This document shows, one piece after another, positions 36,385 to 44,096 of a stretch of DNA of 64,000 bases (the first letter of the stretch is position 1; each line of letters opens with the position of its first letter). Below the pieces are notes generated by a model. It was not told the origin of the DNA, did no database searches, and saw only the letters and a program-made list of their open reading frames with translations. Position numbers and translations under genes: made by a program. The DNA comes from an uncultured Roseburia sp. (GTDB lineage: Bacteria > Bacillota > Clostridia > Lachnospirales > Lachnospiraceae): positions 1-64,000 of the forward strand of contig CANPGM010000007.1 in assembly GCA_947573605.1 (NCBI GenBank), given 5' to 3'.

Positions 36385-38139
36385 ATGGAATTGATGAGTC
36401 AGAAAATGAGAAAGCTTGCGCCGGAGTTGGACCCTTTGCGCATCGGTACCGGATGGAAGCCGGAGGATTTGGAGAAGCCGCAGGTTATGATAGAAAGTAC
36501 ATTCGGAGACAGCCATCCCGGCAGCGGTCATCTTGATATTCTTGTGGAAGAAGTAAGAAAAGGTGTGGAAGAGGCAGGGGGACATGGAGCCAGGTATTTT
36601 GCAACGGATATCTGCGACGGAGAGAGCCAGGGTACGGACGGAATTAATTACAGTCTTGCCAGCCGGGAAATGATTGCAAATATGATTGAGATTCACGGAA
36701 ATGCGACGCCTTTTGACGCCGGCGTTTTTCTGGCAAGCTGTGATAAAGGAATGCCTGCCAATCTTATGGGACTTGCAAGAGTAAATATTCCTTCTGTTGT
36801 CGTGCCGGGAGGCACAATGAATGCGGGTCCGGAAATGCTGACACTGGAACAGCTTGGGATGTACAGCGCCAAATTCCAGAGAGGCGAGATCGACGAGGAG
36901 AAGTTCAACTGGGCAAAGTGCAACGCCTGTCCGAGCTGCGGAGCCTGTTCGTTTATCGGCACGGCTTCTACGATGCAGATTATGGCGGAGGCGCTTGGAC
37001 TCGCGCTTCCCGGCAGCGCGTTAATGCCTGCGACAAGTCCTGATTTACGTGATTTTGCGCGCGAAGCGGGCAGGCAGGCGGTAAAACTTGCCACGACGCC
37101 CGGTATGCGGCCCGGCGATCTTGTAACGATGGACAGTTTTGAAAACGCGATTCTTGTACATGCGGCCATTTCGGGAAGCACAAACTGTCTGCTTCATATT
37201 CCGGCGCTTGCGCATGAATTCGGGATTGAAATTACCGGAGATACGTTTGACAGACTGCACAGAGGCGCCCGTTATCTTCTGGACATCCGTCCGGCGGGAA
37301 GATGGCCTGCCGAAGTCTTTTATTATGCGGGCGGCGTTCCCGCGATTATGGAAGAAATAAAGGAACACCTGCATCTGGATTGTATGACGGTGACGGGCAG
37401 GACGCTGGGCGAGAATTTAAAAGAATTGCGGGAAAACGGATTTTATGAACGCTGTCAGGAATGGCTTGCTGAATTTAACAGCCGTTACAACGTGTCTTTG
37501 ACGAAAGAAGACATTATTCGGCCCTATGACAAGGCGATCGGGACAAACGGCAGTATTGCCGTCTTAAAGGGAAATCTGGCGCCGGAGGGCGCGGTAATCA
37601 AGCATACCGCCTGCCCGCCGGAAATGTATCAGGCAGTTTTGCGTGCAAAGCCGTTTGACAGCGAGGAGGAATGCCTGGATGCGGTATTAAAGCATCAGGT
37701 ACAGAAAGGGGACGCTGTTTTCATCCGTTACGAAGGCCCGCGCGCTTCGGGTATGCCGGAGATGTTTTATACCTCCGAGGCAATCAGCAGCGACGCGGAG
37801 CTTGGCCGCAGTATTGCGCTGATTACGGACGGCCGCTTTTCGGGAGCGTCGACGGGGCCGGTGATCGGGCACTGCAGTCCGGAAGCAGTCGACGGAGGGC
37901 CGATTGCGCTGGTGGAAGAAGGAGATTTAATTGAGATTGACATAATGGGCAGAAAGCTGAATATTATCGGAATTGCCGGGGAGAAGAAAAGCCCGGAAGA
38001 AGTGGAGCGAGTGCTGTCCGAACGGAGAAAGAAGTTAAAACCCCGTCTGCCGAAATACAGAAAAGGCGTGCTGCGTTTATTTTCCGAACTGGCGGCAAGC
38101 CCGATGAAAGGCGCGTATCTGGACTACGGAGAAGAATAG
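36385..38139 (+). CDS. IlvD/Edd family dehydratase, probably sugar-acid specific
   Basis: A 584-residue Fe-S dehydratase. Conserved cluster cysteines lie in DICDGESQG, FLASCDKGMPANLMG and CPSCGACSFIGTASTMQ; the C-terminal barrel has ITDGRFSGASTGPVIGH with the catalytic serine. The family includes dihydroxy-acid dehydratase (IlvD), phosphogluconate dehydratase and aldonate dehydratases. The GTASTM variant and the operon with a GntP permease and FCD regulator favour a gluconate/aldonate dehydratase giving a 2-keto-3-deoxy acid; IlvD in branched-chain amino acid synthesis remains possible. No aldolase or KDG kinase lies in the window. Confidence 0.85.
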   Translation: MELMSQKMRKLAPELDPLRIGTGWKPEDLEKPQVMIESTFGDSHPGSGHLDILVEEVRKGVEEAGGHGARYFATDICDGESQGTDGINYSLASREMIANMIEIHGNATPFDAGVFLASCDKGMPANLMGLARVNIPSVVVPGGTMNAGPEMLTLEQLGMYSAKFQRGEIDEEKFNWAKCNACPSCGACSFIGTASTMQIMAEALGLALPGSALMPATSPDLRDFAREAGRQAVKLATTPGMRPGDLVTMDSFENAILVHAAISGSTNCLLHIPALAHEFGIEITGDTFDRLHRGARYLLDIRPAGRWPAEVFYYAGGVPAIMEEIKEHLHLDCMTVTGRTLGENLKELRENGFYERCQEWLAEFNSRYNVSLTKEDIIRPYDKAIGTNGSIAVLKGNLAPEGAVIKHTACPPEMYQAVLRAKPFDSEEECLDAVLKHQVQKGDAVFIRYEGPRASGMPEMFYTSEAISSDAELGRSIALITDGRFSGASTGPVIGHCSPEAVDGGPIALVEEGDLIEIDIMGRKLNIIGIAGEKKSPEEVERVLSERRKKLKPRLPKYRKGVLRLFSELAASPMKGAYLDYGEE

Positions 38140-38168
38140 ATTTACAGAAAAAGGAAAAAATAACAATG

Positions 38169-38206
38169 GCCTGCAGGTTCTTATTTAAGGGAGCCTGCAG
38201 GCTTTT
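38169..38206 (+). terminator. intrinsic terminator of the gluconate operon
   Basis: Perfect stem GCCTGCAGG / CCTGCAGGC with a 16-base loop, followed by TTTTG. Confidence 0.82.
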
Positions 38207-38397
38207 GTTCGGTGTGAGACAATAAAACGGATGACAGGAATTTTTGAAATTCGATCGTATAGATTGAAACAGGATATACTGAATGATAAAATGAAACAGG
38301 TTGAGGTTTATCATATTTAAGAGAAGATACCAATGAATCAACTGTTGATTGAAGCATATAAAAAAGCGCACAGAAGAAGCGCAGAAAAGAGGAGAAC

Positions 38398-38811
38398 ATG
38401 ACCCTGACTTTTACAGAAGAACGCATCTATACGAAAAAAGATTTGCAGGAACTCTTTCAGTCGGTCAACTGGCTGTCGGCGAACTATCCGGACCGGTTAA
38501 AAAAAGCGCTTGATCATTGCGAAACCGTAATTACCGCATGGGACGGGGAACTGCTTACGGGACTGATTAATGCGATAGACGACGGGGAACTGACGGCATA
38601 TGTGCACTATTTATGTGTGAATCCAGCGTATCAGGGAAAAGGAGTCGGCAGAGAATTGTTAGACAGAATTAAAAAAAAGTATCAGTCGTATCTGTATCTG
38701 ATTTTGATTGCGGAAAATGAACCTTTAATTGAATACTATAAAGGAAACGGGTTTCAACAGATTGCAGGACAGTTTGTAATGGAAGTGCAAAACTTTGAAA
38801 AAAGCGTATGA
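38398..38811 (+). CDS. GNAT family N-acetyltransferase
   Basis: A 137-residue single-domain acetyltransferase. The acetyl-CoA pyrophosphate loop is in VNPAYQGKGVGRELLDRI (about residues 76-93) and the C-terminal YYKGNGFQQI strand-turn is typical. The ATG at 38398 follows AGAGGAG. The substrate (amine of a small molecule or a protein) cannot be inferred. It precedes lepA but has a separate promoter between. Confidence 0.87.
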   Translation: MTLTFTEERIYTKKDLQELFQSVNWLSANYPDRLKKALDHCETVITAWDGELLTGLINAIDDGELTAYVHYLCVNPAYQGKGVGRELLDRIKKKYQSYLYLILIAENEPLIEYYKGNGFQQIAGQFVMEVQNFEKSV

Positions 38812-38838
38812 CGTAAGCGAATGTCGTATGTGAACATC

Positions 38839-38868
38839 TTGACGCACCGTGCGTCGGTCACGTATAAT
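38839..38868 (+). promoter_or_regulatory. lepA promoter with embedded palindrome
   Basis: TTGACG (38839-38844), 18-base spacer, TATAAT (38863-38868). GACGCACCGTGCGTC (38841-38855) is a perfect palindrome around one base, overlapping the -35 and spacer, so a likely repressor site. A GCCGCC-GAC-GGCGGC hairpin (38895-38909) lies just before the ribosome site. Confidence 0.65.
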
Positions 38869-38924
38869 AGGTACAATGACTTCATGAATAGAAGGCCGCC
38901 GACGGCGGCGGAAGGCGGGGAAAC

Positions 38925-40736
38925 ATGTCAATTGATCAGAATAAAATCAGAAACTTTTGTATCATCGCGCATATCGACCACGGTAAATCGACGCTTGCCG
39001 ATCGAATTATAGAACACACCGGAACGCTGACAAGCCGCGAGATGCAGGCGCAGGTGCTTGACAATATGGAGCTGGAGCGGGAGCGCGGCATTACGATTAA
39101 GTCGCAGGCGGTTCGCATTATATATAAAGCGTTAAACGGAGAGGAATATATTTTTAATTTAATCGACACGCCGGGACACGTTGATTTTAATTATGAGGTG
39201 TCAAGAAGTCTTGCCGCGTGCGACGGGGCGATTCTTGTCGTGGACGCCGCGCAGGGGGTAGAGGCGCAGACGCTTGCCAATGTGTATCTTGCATTAGATC
39301 ATGATTTGGATGTGATGCCGGTAATTAATAAAATTGATCTGCCGAGCGCGCAGCCGGAAGAGGTGATTCAGGAAATTGAAGACGTCATTGGCATAGAAGC
39401 CGCGGACGCGCCCCGGATATCGGCAAAAACAGGTTTAAATATCGAAGAAGTATTGGAACAGATCGTAACAAAAATTCCCGCTCCGACCGGAGATGCAAAC
39501 GCGCCGTTAAAAGCGCTGATCTTTGACGCGTTATACGATCAGTATAAAGGCGTCATTGTATTCTGCCGGATCAAAGAAGGAACGGTCCGCGTCGGCGATC
39601 TGATTAAAATGATGGCGACGGGAGCGACGGACGAGGTAACCGAAGTCGGCTATTTCGGCGCGGGTCAGTTTATTCCCTGTGAGGAATTATCTGCGGGAAT
39701 GGTCGGTTATGTGTGCGCGAGTATTAAAAACGTCCGGGATACGCGTGTCGGGGACACGGTAACGAATGCCAAAAGTCCCTGTAAGGAGGCGCTTCCGGGC
39801 TATAAAAAAGTGAATCCTATGGTTTATTGCGGGATGTACCCGGCAGACAGCGCAAAATATGCGGATTTAAGGGATGCGCTGGAAAAGCTGCAGATTAACG
39901 ATGCGTCGCTGCAGTTTGAACCGGAGACGTCGCTTGCACTGGGATTCGGGTTTCGCTGCGGGTTTTTAGGCCTCCTGCATCTGGAGATTATTCAGGAGAG
40001 ACTGGAACGGGAATTTGATTTGGATTTAGTAACGACTGCGCCGGGCGTTGTCTACAAGGTATATAAGACAAACGGAGAGGTGGTGGAACTGACGAATCCG
40101 TCCAATCTTCCCGACCCTTCGGAAATAGATTATATGGAAGAGCCGATTGTCTCTGCGGAGATAATGGTGACAAAGGATTATGTCGGTGCAATTATGACGC
40201 TTTGTCAGGAACGGCGCGGCGTATATCTAAGCCTGGAATATCTGGAAGAGACGCGCGCTCTGATTAAGTACGAGCTCCCTTTAAACGAAATTATTTATGA
40301 TTTTTTCGATGCGTTAAAATCGCGTTCCAGAGGATATGCTTCTTTTGACTATGAGCTGAAAGGCTATTCGCAGTCCGAGCTGGTGAAGCTGGATATTTTA
40401 ATTAATAAAGAACAGGTAGACGCGTTGTCTTTTATTGTATTTAAAGACAGCGCCTATGAACGCGGCAGAAAAATGTGTGAAAAGTTAAAGGAAGAGATTC
40501 CGAGGCATTTATTTGAAATCCCGATTCAGGCCGCAGTCGGCGGAAAGGTCATTGCGCGCGAGACGGTAAAGGCAATGCGCAAGGACGTCCTTGCAAAGTG
40601 CTACGGAGGCGATATCACTAGAAAGAGAAAGCTTCTGGAAAAGCAGAAGGAAGGAAAGAAGCGGATGCGCCAGGTCGGAAGCGTGGAGATTCCGCAGGAA
40701 GCGTTTATGAGTGTATTGAAGCTGGATGAGGACTAG
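38925..40736 (+). CDS. lepA: elongation factor 4 (ribosome back-translocase GTPase)
   Basis: A 603-residue translational GTPase of typical length. G1 is [10 protein letters not shown]3 DTPGHVDF, G4 NKIDLP; the EF-G-like domains and the LepA-specific C-terminal domain ([20 protein letters not shown]) follow. It acts on stalled or mispositioned ribosomes. The hemW gene follows after 50 bases, a common pairing in bacteria. Confidence 0.96.
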   Translation: MSIDQNKIRNFCIIAHIDHGKSTLADRIIEHTGTLTSREMQAQVLDNMELERERGITIKSQAVRIIYKALNGEEYIFNLIDTPGHVDFNYEVSRSLAACDGAILVVDAAQGVEAQTLANVYLALDHDLDVMPVINKIDLPSAQPEEVIQEIEDVIGIEAADAPRISAKTGLNIEEVLEQIVTKIPAPTGDANAPLKALIFDALYDQYKGVIVFCRIKEGTVRVGDLIKMMATGATDEVTEVGYFGAGQFIPCEELSAGMVGYVCASIKNVRDTRVGDTVTNAKSPCKEALPGYKKVNPMVYCGMYPADSAKYADLRDALEKLQINDASLQFEPETSLALGFGFRCGFLGLLHLEIIQERLEREFDLDLVTTAPGVVYKVYKTNGEVVELTNPSNLPDPSEIDYMEEPIVSAEIMVTKDYVGAIMTLCQERRGVYLSLEYLEETRALIKYELPLNEIIYDFFDALKSRSRGYASFDYELKGYSQSELVKLDILINKEQVDALSFIVFKDSAYERGRKMCEKLKEEIPRHLFEIPIQAAVGGKVIARETVKAMRKDVLAKCYGGDITRKRKLLEKQKEGKKRMRQVGSVEIPQEAFMSVLKLDED

Positions 40737-40786
40737 CGCGCGTATCGGCGACGAAATTCGTTTATGAGTTTGCACGGGGGATCGGT

Positions 40787-42016
40787 TTGAATAAAAAGAA
40801 AGAAACGGAGCTGTATCTTCATATTCCCTTTTGTATGAAAAAATGCGGGTACTGTGATTTTTTGTCCTTTGTCGCGGACGAGAAAATGCAGGAGACATAT
40901 GTCGGAGCGCTGATCAGGGAACTGGATTTTTACGGAACGAAATATAAGGACAGGCTTTTTACAACGGTATATATCGGAGGCGGTACGCCATCCTGGCTTT
41001 CGGAAGAAGCGATCGCCCGTATTATGGAAAAAGTGAGAGAATGTTTTTTATTGTCGGACGACGCGGAAGTTACGATAGAATGTAATCCGGGAACCGTAAC
41101 GGAGCAAAAGCTTTTGACGTATCGGAAAGCCGGGATTAACAGACTCAGTATCGGCCTGCAGTCGGCGCACAATAAAGAGCTTCAAATACTGGGAAGGATT
41201 CACACATGGGAGCAGTTTTTAAAAACGTATGATCTGGCGAGGGGAAGCGGATATTCCAATATCAATATTGATCTGATGAGTTCGTTGCCGGGTCAGACGC
41301 CGGAGCTTTTTGCGGATTCTTTAAAGAAGGTGCTGCGGCTTAGACCGGAGCATATTTCCGCATATTCGCTGATAATTGAAAAAGGGACGCCGTTTTATGA
41401 CCGGTACCGTTTTGACGCGGTCAGGCAGCAGGCGGGCCTTCCCACGGAATCCCTTCCGACGGAAGAGGAAGAGTATGAAACCGTAAAATTAACGCAGCAG
41501 ATACTGCAGGAGGCAGGATACCGCTGGTACGAAGTTTCTAATTTTGCGCTGCCGGGGAGGGAATGCCGCCATAATATCGGCTACTGGAAGCGTACGGATT
41601 ATCTGGGGGTCGGACTTGGCGCCGCGTCTCTCATCGATAATATCCGATATTCGAATACAGCCGATATCTATGATTATCTAAAGCAATGCGGGCAGATCAG
41701 GGAAGGATTGTTTGAAAATACGGCGGAGGACGGGACGGTAAGCGAAGTGCCGGCGGTAAATTTTCATGCGTCTGCAGAGGCGCTTTCACGAAACGCACAG
41801 ATGGAAGAATTTATGTTTCTGGGCTTAAGAATGGTTGACGGCGTACTGCGCTCGGATTTTGAGGAAGCGTTCGGCATTTCGGTTGAGGCGGCGTACGGAG
41901 AGGTAATAGAGCATTTGAAAGCGGAAGGACTGTTAAAGAAAATGGAAGGGCGAATTTTTCTGACAGAGCGCGGCATGGATGTAAGTAACTTTGCGCTTGC
42001 ACAGTTTCTGCATTAG
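40787..42016 (+). CDS. hemW: radical SAM heme chaperone HemW (coproporphyrinogen III oxidase-like)
   Basis: A 409-residue radical SAM protein. The cluster motif is HIPFCMKKCGYCDFLSF (CX3CX2C) followed by the TVYIGGGTPSWL substrate-region motif; INIDLMSSLPGQT and a C-terminal HemW domain follow. HemW inserts heme into respiratory proteins; in fermentative clostridia its client is often unknown. The start is TTG at 40787 with a G-rich ribosome site about eight bases upstream. The two-gene lepA-hemW arrangement is typical. Confidence 0.9.
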   Translation: MNKKKETELYLHIPFCMKKCGYCDFLSFVADEKMQETYVGALIRELDFYGTKYKDRLFTTVYIGGGTPSWLSEEAIARIMEKVRECFLLSDDAEVTIECNPGTVTEQKLLTYRKAGINRLSIGLQSAHNKELQILGRIHTWEQFLKTYDLARGSGYSNINIDLMSSLPGQTPELFADSLKKVLRLRPEHISAYSLIIEKGTPFYDRYRFDAVRQQAGLPTESLPTEEEEYETVKLTQQILQEAGYRWYEVSNFALPGRECRHNIGYWKRTDYLGVGLGAASLIDNIRYSNTADIYDYLKQCGQIREGLFENTAEDGTVSEVPAVNFHASAEALSRNAQMEEFMFLGLRMVDGVLRSDFEEAFGISVEAAYGEVIEHLKAEGLLKKMEGRIFLTERGMDVSNFALAQFLH

Positions 42017-42047
42017 TTGCCAGGAGCCGCTGATACAAAATTTGTTA

Positions 42048-42075
42048 TTGCAAATTTTAAAAATTGTGATATGAT
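42048..42075 (+). promoter_or_regulatory. promoter of the ABC-F leader
   Basis: TTGCAA (42048-42053), 16-base spacer, TATGAT (42070-42075). It would give a leader of about 420 bases before the ABC-F start. Confidence 0.55.
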
Positions 42076-42127
42076 AAAAAAGTCGATAGATTATTTGACA
42101 AAAATAGAAAAAGAAAGTGGTGAAAAG

Positions 42128-42148
42128 ATGTATACAATTTCCTGTTAA
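42128..42148 (+). CDS. candidate leader peptide of the ABC-F attenuator
   Basis: ATG at 42128 encodes MYTISC followed by TAA; AAAGTGGTGA lies five bases upstream as a ribosome site. It begins about 45 bases after the predicted transcription start. Short leader peptides in front of ribosome-protection ABC-F genes allow antibiotic-stalled ribosomes to prevent termination; that role here is inference. Confidence 0.45.
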   Translation: MYTISC

Positions 42149-42199
42149 TCAATGAATTGAATTGTCATACCGGAATTGATCAGGCTTATATAAAAAGAG

Positions 42200-42248
42200 C
42201 CTGCTGTTTTGATACAATACGCAGCGCAGCCTGGTATGTTTTAGCAGG
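42200..42248 (+). promoter_or_regulatory. long hairpin in the ABC-F leader
   Basis: CCTGCT (42200-42205) pairs with AGCAGG (42243-42248), extended by GATAC (42211-42215) with GTAT (42234-42237). It lies between the leader peptide and the terminators. Confidence 0.5.
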
Positions 42249-42326
42249 AAATTTTTATCTTAATACGGACAGGGCAGATCTTGCGCGGCTATGCTGTCAT
42301 TGCGCAGGGATCGAATAGGATGTATG

Positions 42327-42357
42327 AAGATGCAGAAGAATTTCTGTATCTTTTTTT
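42327..42357 (+). terminator. terminator in the ABC-F leader
   Basis: AAGATGCAGAA pairs with TTCTGTATCTT with one G-U pair and a four-base loop, followed by seven T. It is 140 bases before the gene, so is an attenuator rather than a gene-end terminator. Confidence 0.8.
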
Positions 42358-42360
42358 GCC

Positions 42361-42418
42361 TTATAGGAAACTGCGTCGTCAGACGCATGCAAAAAGTGCG
42401 AAGCGCTCTTTTTTATAG
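42361..42418 (+). repeat. dispersed repeat family 3, copy 1 (with terminator-like hairpin)
   Basis: TAGGAAACTGCGTC, three bases, AGACGCATG (TGCGTC/GACGCA hairpin), then AAAAAGTGCG-AAG-CGCTCTTTTTT, which forms a second hairpin with T-run. A related copy in opposite orientation lies at 57488-57546. Confidence 0.7.
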
Positions 42419-42499
42419 TTTGCTGCTGAAACACATTTCGTATGACAGAGACTTTATACCGCATTTTATAAATGCATGACGGGGATAGGAGGAATGTGT

Positions 42500-44053
42500 A
42501 TGCTGCAGATGAAACATATTACAATTACACACCGCAGGGATATGCGGACCATGATAAACGATTTTTCCATGGTATTGAACGAGGGGGATAAGGCGGCAAT
42601 AATCGGAGAAGAGGGCAACGGAAAGTCTACGCTGCTGAAACTGATTTATGATGAAACGCTTGTGGAAGCGTATGCCGACGTTTCAGGGGAAATCATAAAA
42701 AACGGATTGCGTATCGGCTATCTGGCGCAGGAATTAGACGAGGCGCAAAAAGATCGGACGATATATGAATTTCTGTCGGAATGCGAGGCGTTTTATCTTC
42801 TTACTCCGAAAGAGCTTTCGGATATTGCGGGAGAACTTTCGATTGAGATGGAGCTTTTTTATGCGGACAGGAAGGTAGGGCAGCTTTCCGGCGGGGAAAA
42901 GGTAAAGCTGCAGCTTGCGCGGATTTTGATGGAGCGGCCGGATCTTCTCTGCCTGGATGAGCCTTCAAACGATATTGATATTCAGACGTTAGAATGGCTC
43001 GAATCATTTATCAGAAAAACGAACCTGCCGGTATTATATATTTCGCATGATGAACTGCTGCTTGAACATACCGCAAATAAGATTATTCATTTGGAACAGA
43101 TCAGGCGAAAAACCGAAGCGCGGTATACGATTGCGGCAGCCGGATATCGGGAATACGTACAAAACCGGCAAAAGAGCCTGTCGCGCCAGGAGCAGGAGGC
43201 CAGAAATGAACGGAGCGAATATAAAAAACAGCAGGAACGATTTCGGCAGATCCAGCAAAAGGTCGAATATCAGCAGAATGCGATAAGCAGGCAGAACCCG
43301 CACGGCGGAAGGCTTCTCAAGAAAAAAATGCATGCGGTAAAGGCGCTTGAACATCGCTTTGAAAAAGAATTTGAACAGATGACGGAAATGCCGGAAACGG
43401 AGGACGCGATTTTTATTAAATTCGGTGACAAGATTTTAATGCCGAACGGAAAGCGCGTGATTGATTTTTCATTGGAGGAGTTAAAGGCCGGCGAACGGGT
43501 TCTGGCGAAACAGATCCGGCTTTCCGTGACCGGTCCGGAGCATATTTGTATTATCGGAAAAAACGGAACCGGAAAAACAACGCTTTTACGGAAAATTGCA
43601 GAGGAATTACTTGCAAGAAAAGATATACACGCCTTTTATATGCCGCAGAATTATGAGGAACTGTTGGAATCGAATCAAACGCCGGTCGAATTTTTAGCGG
43701 ATATCGGCGACAAAGAAGAGACGGGCCGGATACGGACCTATCTTGGGAGTATGAAGTTTACGGCGGATGAAATGAGCCATACGGTAGGAGCGTTGTCCGG
43801 CGGGCAAAAGGCAAAGCTGTTCTTATTAAAAATCAGTATGCGGGGCGCCGATGTGTTGATTTTGGACGAACCGACCAGAAATTTTTCTCCGCTCTCCGGT
43901 CCGGTGATCCGGAATATGCTAAAGAACTACAAAGGGGCAATTATAAGTGTATCCCATGACAGAAAATATATAAAAGAGGTATGCCCGACGCGCTACGAAC
44001 TGACCGAAGAGGGGCTAAAGCGAGCGCCGGATGAAGAGTACGGGCAAAATTGA
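42500..44053 (+). CDS. ABC-F family ATPase, antibiotic-resistance-like
   Basis: A 517-residue protein with two ATP-binding cassettes and no membrane domain. Cassette 1 has GEEGNGKST, LSGGEKVKL, LDEPSNDIDI and SHDE; cassette 2 has GKNGTGKTT, LSGGQKAKL, LDEPTRNFSPLS and SHDR. The interdomain region (about residues 215-290) is a long charged helical segment that would reach toward the ribosomal E/P site. The DEPTRNFSPLS form resembles ribosome-protecting Lsa/Vga/Msr-like proteins. ATG 42500 is seven bases after AGGAGG. The long leader with a small peptide and terminators supports drug-inducible expression. Which drug, if any, cannot be told. Confidence 0.85.
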   Translation: MLQMKHITITHRRDMRTMINDFSMVLNEGDKAAIIGEEGNGKSTLLKLIYDETLVEAYADVSGEIIKNGLRIGYLAQELDEAQKDRTIYEFLSECEAFYLLTPKELSDIAGELSIEMELFYADRKVGQLSGGEKVKLQLARILMERPDLLCLDEPSNDIDIQTLEWLESFIRKTNLPVLYISHDELLLEHTANKIIHLEQIRRKTEARYTIAAAGYREYVQNRQKSLSRQEQEARNERSEYKKQQERFRQIQQKVEYQQNAISRQNPHGGRLLKKKMHAVKALEHRFEKEFEQMTEMPETEDAIFIKFGDKILMPNGKRVIDFSLEELKAGERVLAKQIRLSVTGPEHICIIGKNGTGKTTLLRKIAEELLARKDIHAFYMPQNYEELLESNQTPVEFLADIGDKEETGRIRTYLGSMKFTADEMSHTVGALSGGQKAKLFLLKISMRGADVLILDEPTRNFSPLSGPVIRNMLKNYKGAIISVSHDRKYIKEVCPTRYELTEEGLKRAPDEEYGQN

Positions 44054-44096
44054 TGTGTTTTGTTTCAGAAAAAATAAATCGGAGGAAATTCAAACT

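Noticed and set aside
38821-39012. 63-residue ORF overlapping the lepA start
   Set aside because: It lies across the lepA promoter and its first codons in another frame, with no coding signals.
42291-42479. 62-residue ORF in the ABC-F leader
   Set aside because: It runs through the two hairpins and the repeat, has no ribosome site or recognisable protein features, and is best explained as leader RNA.
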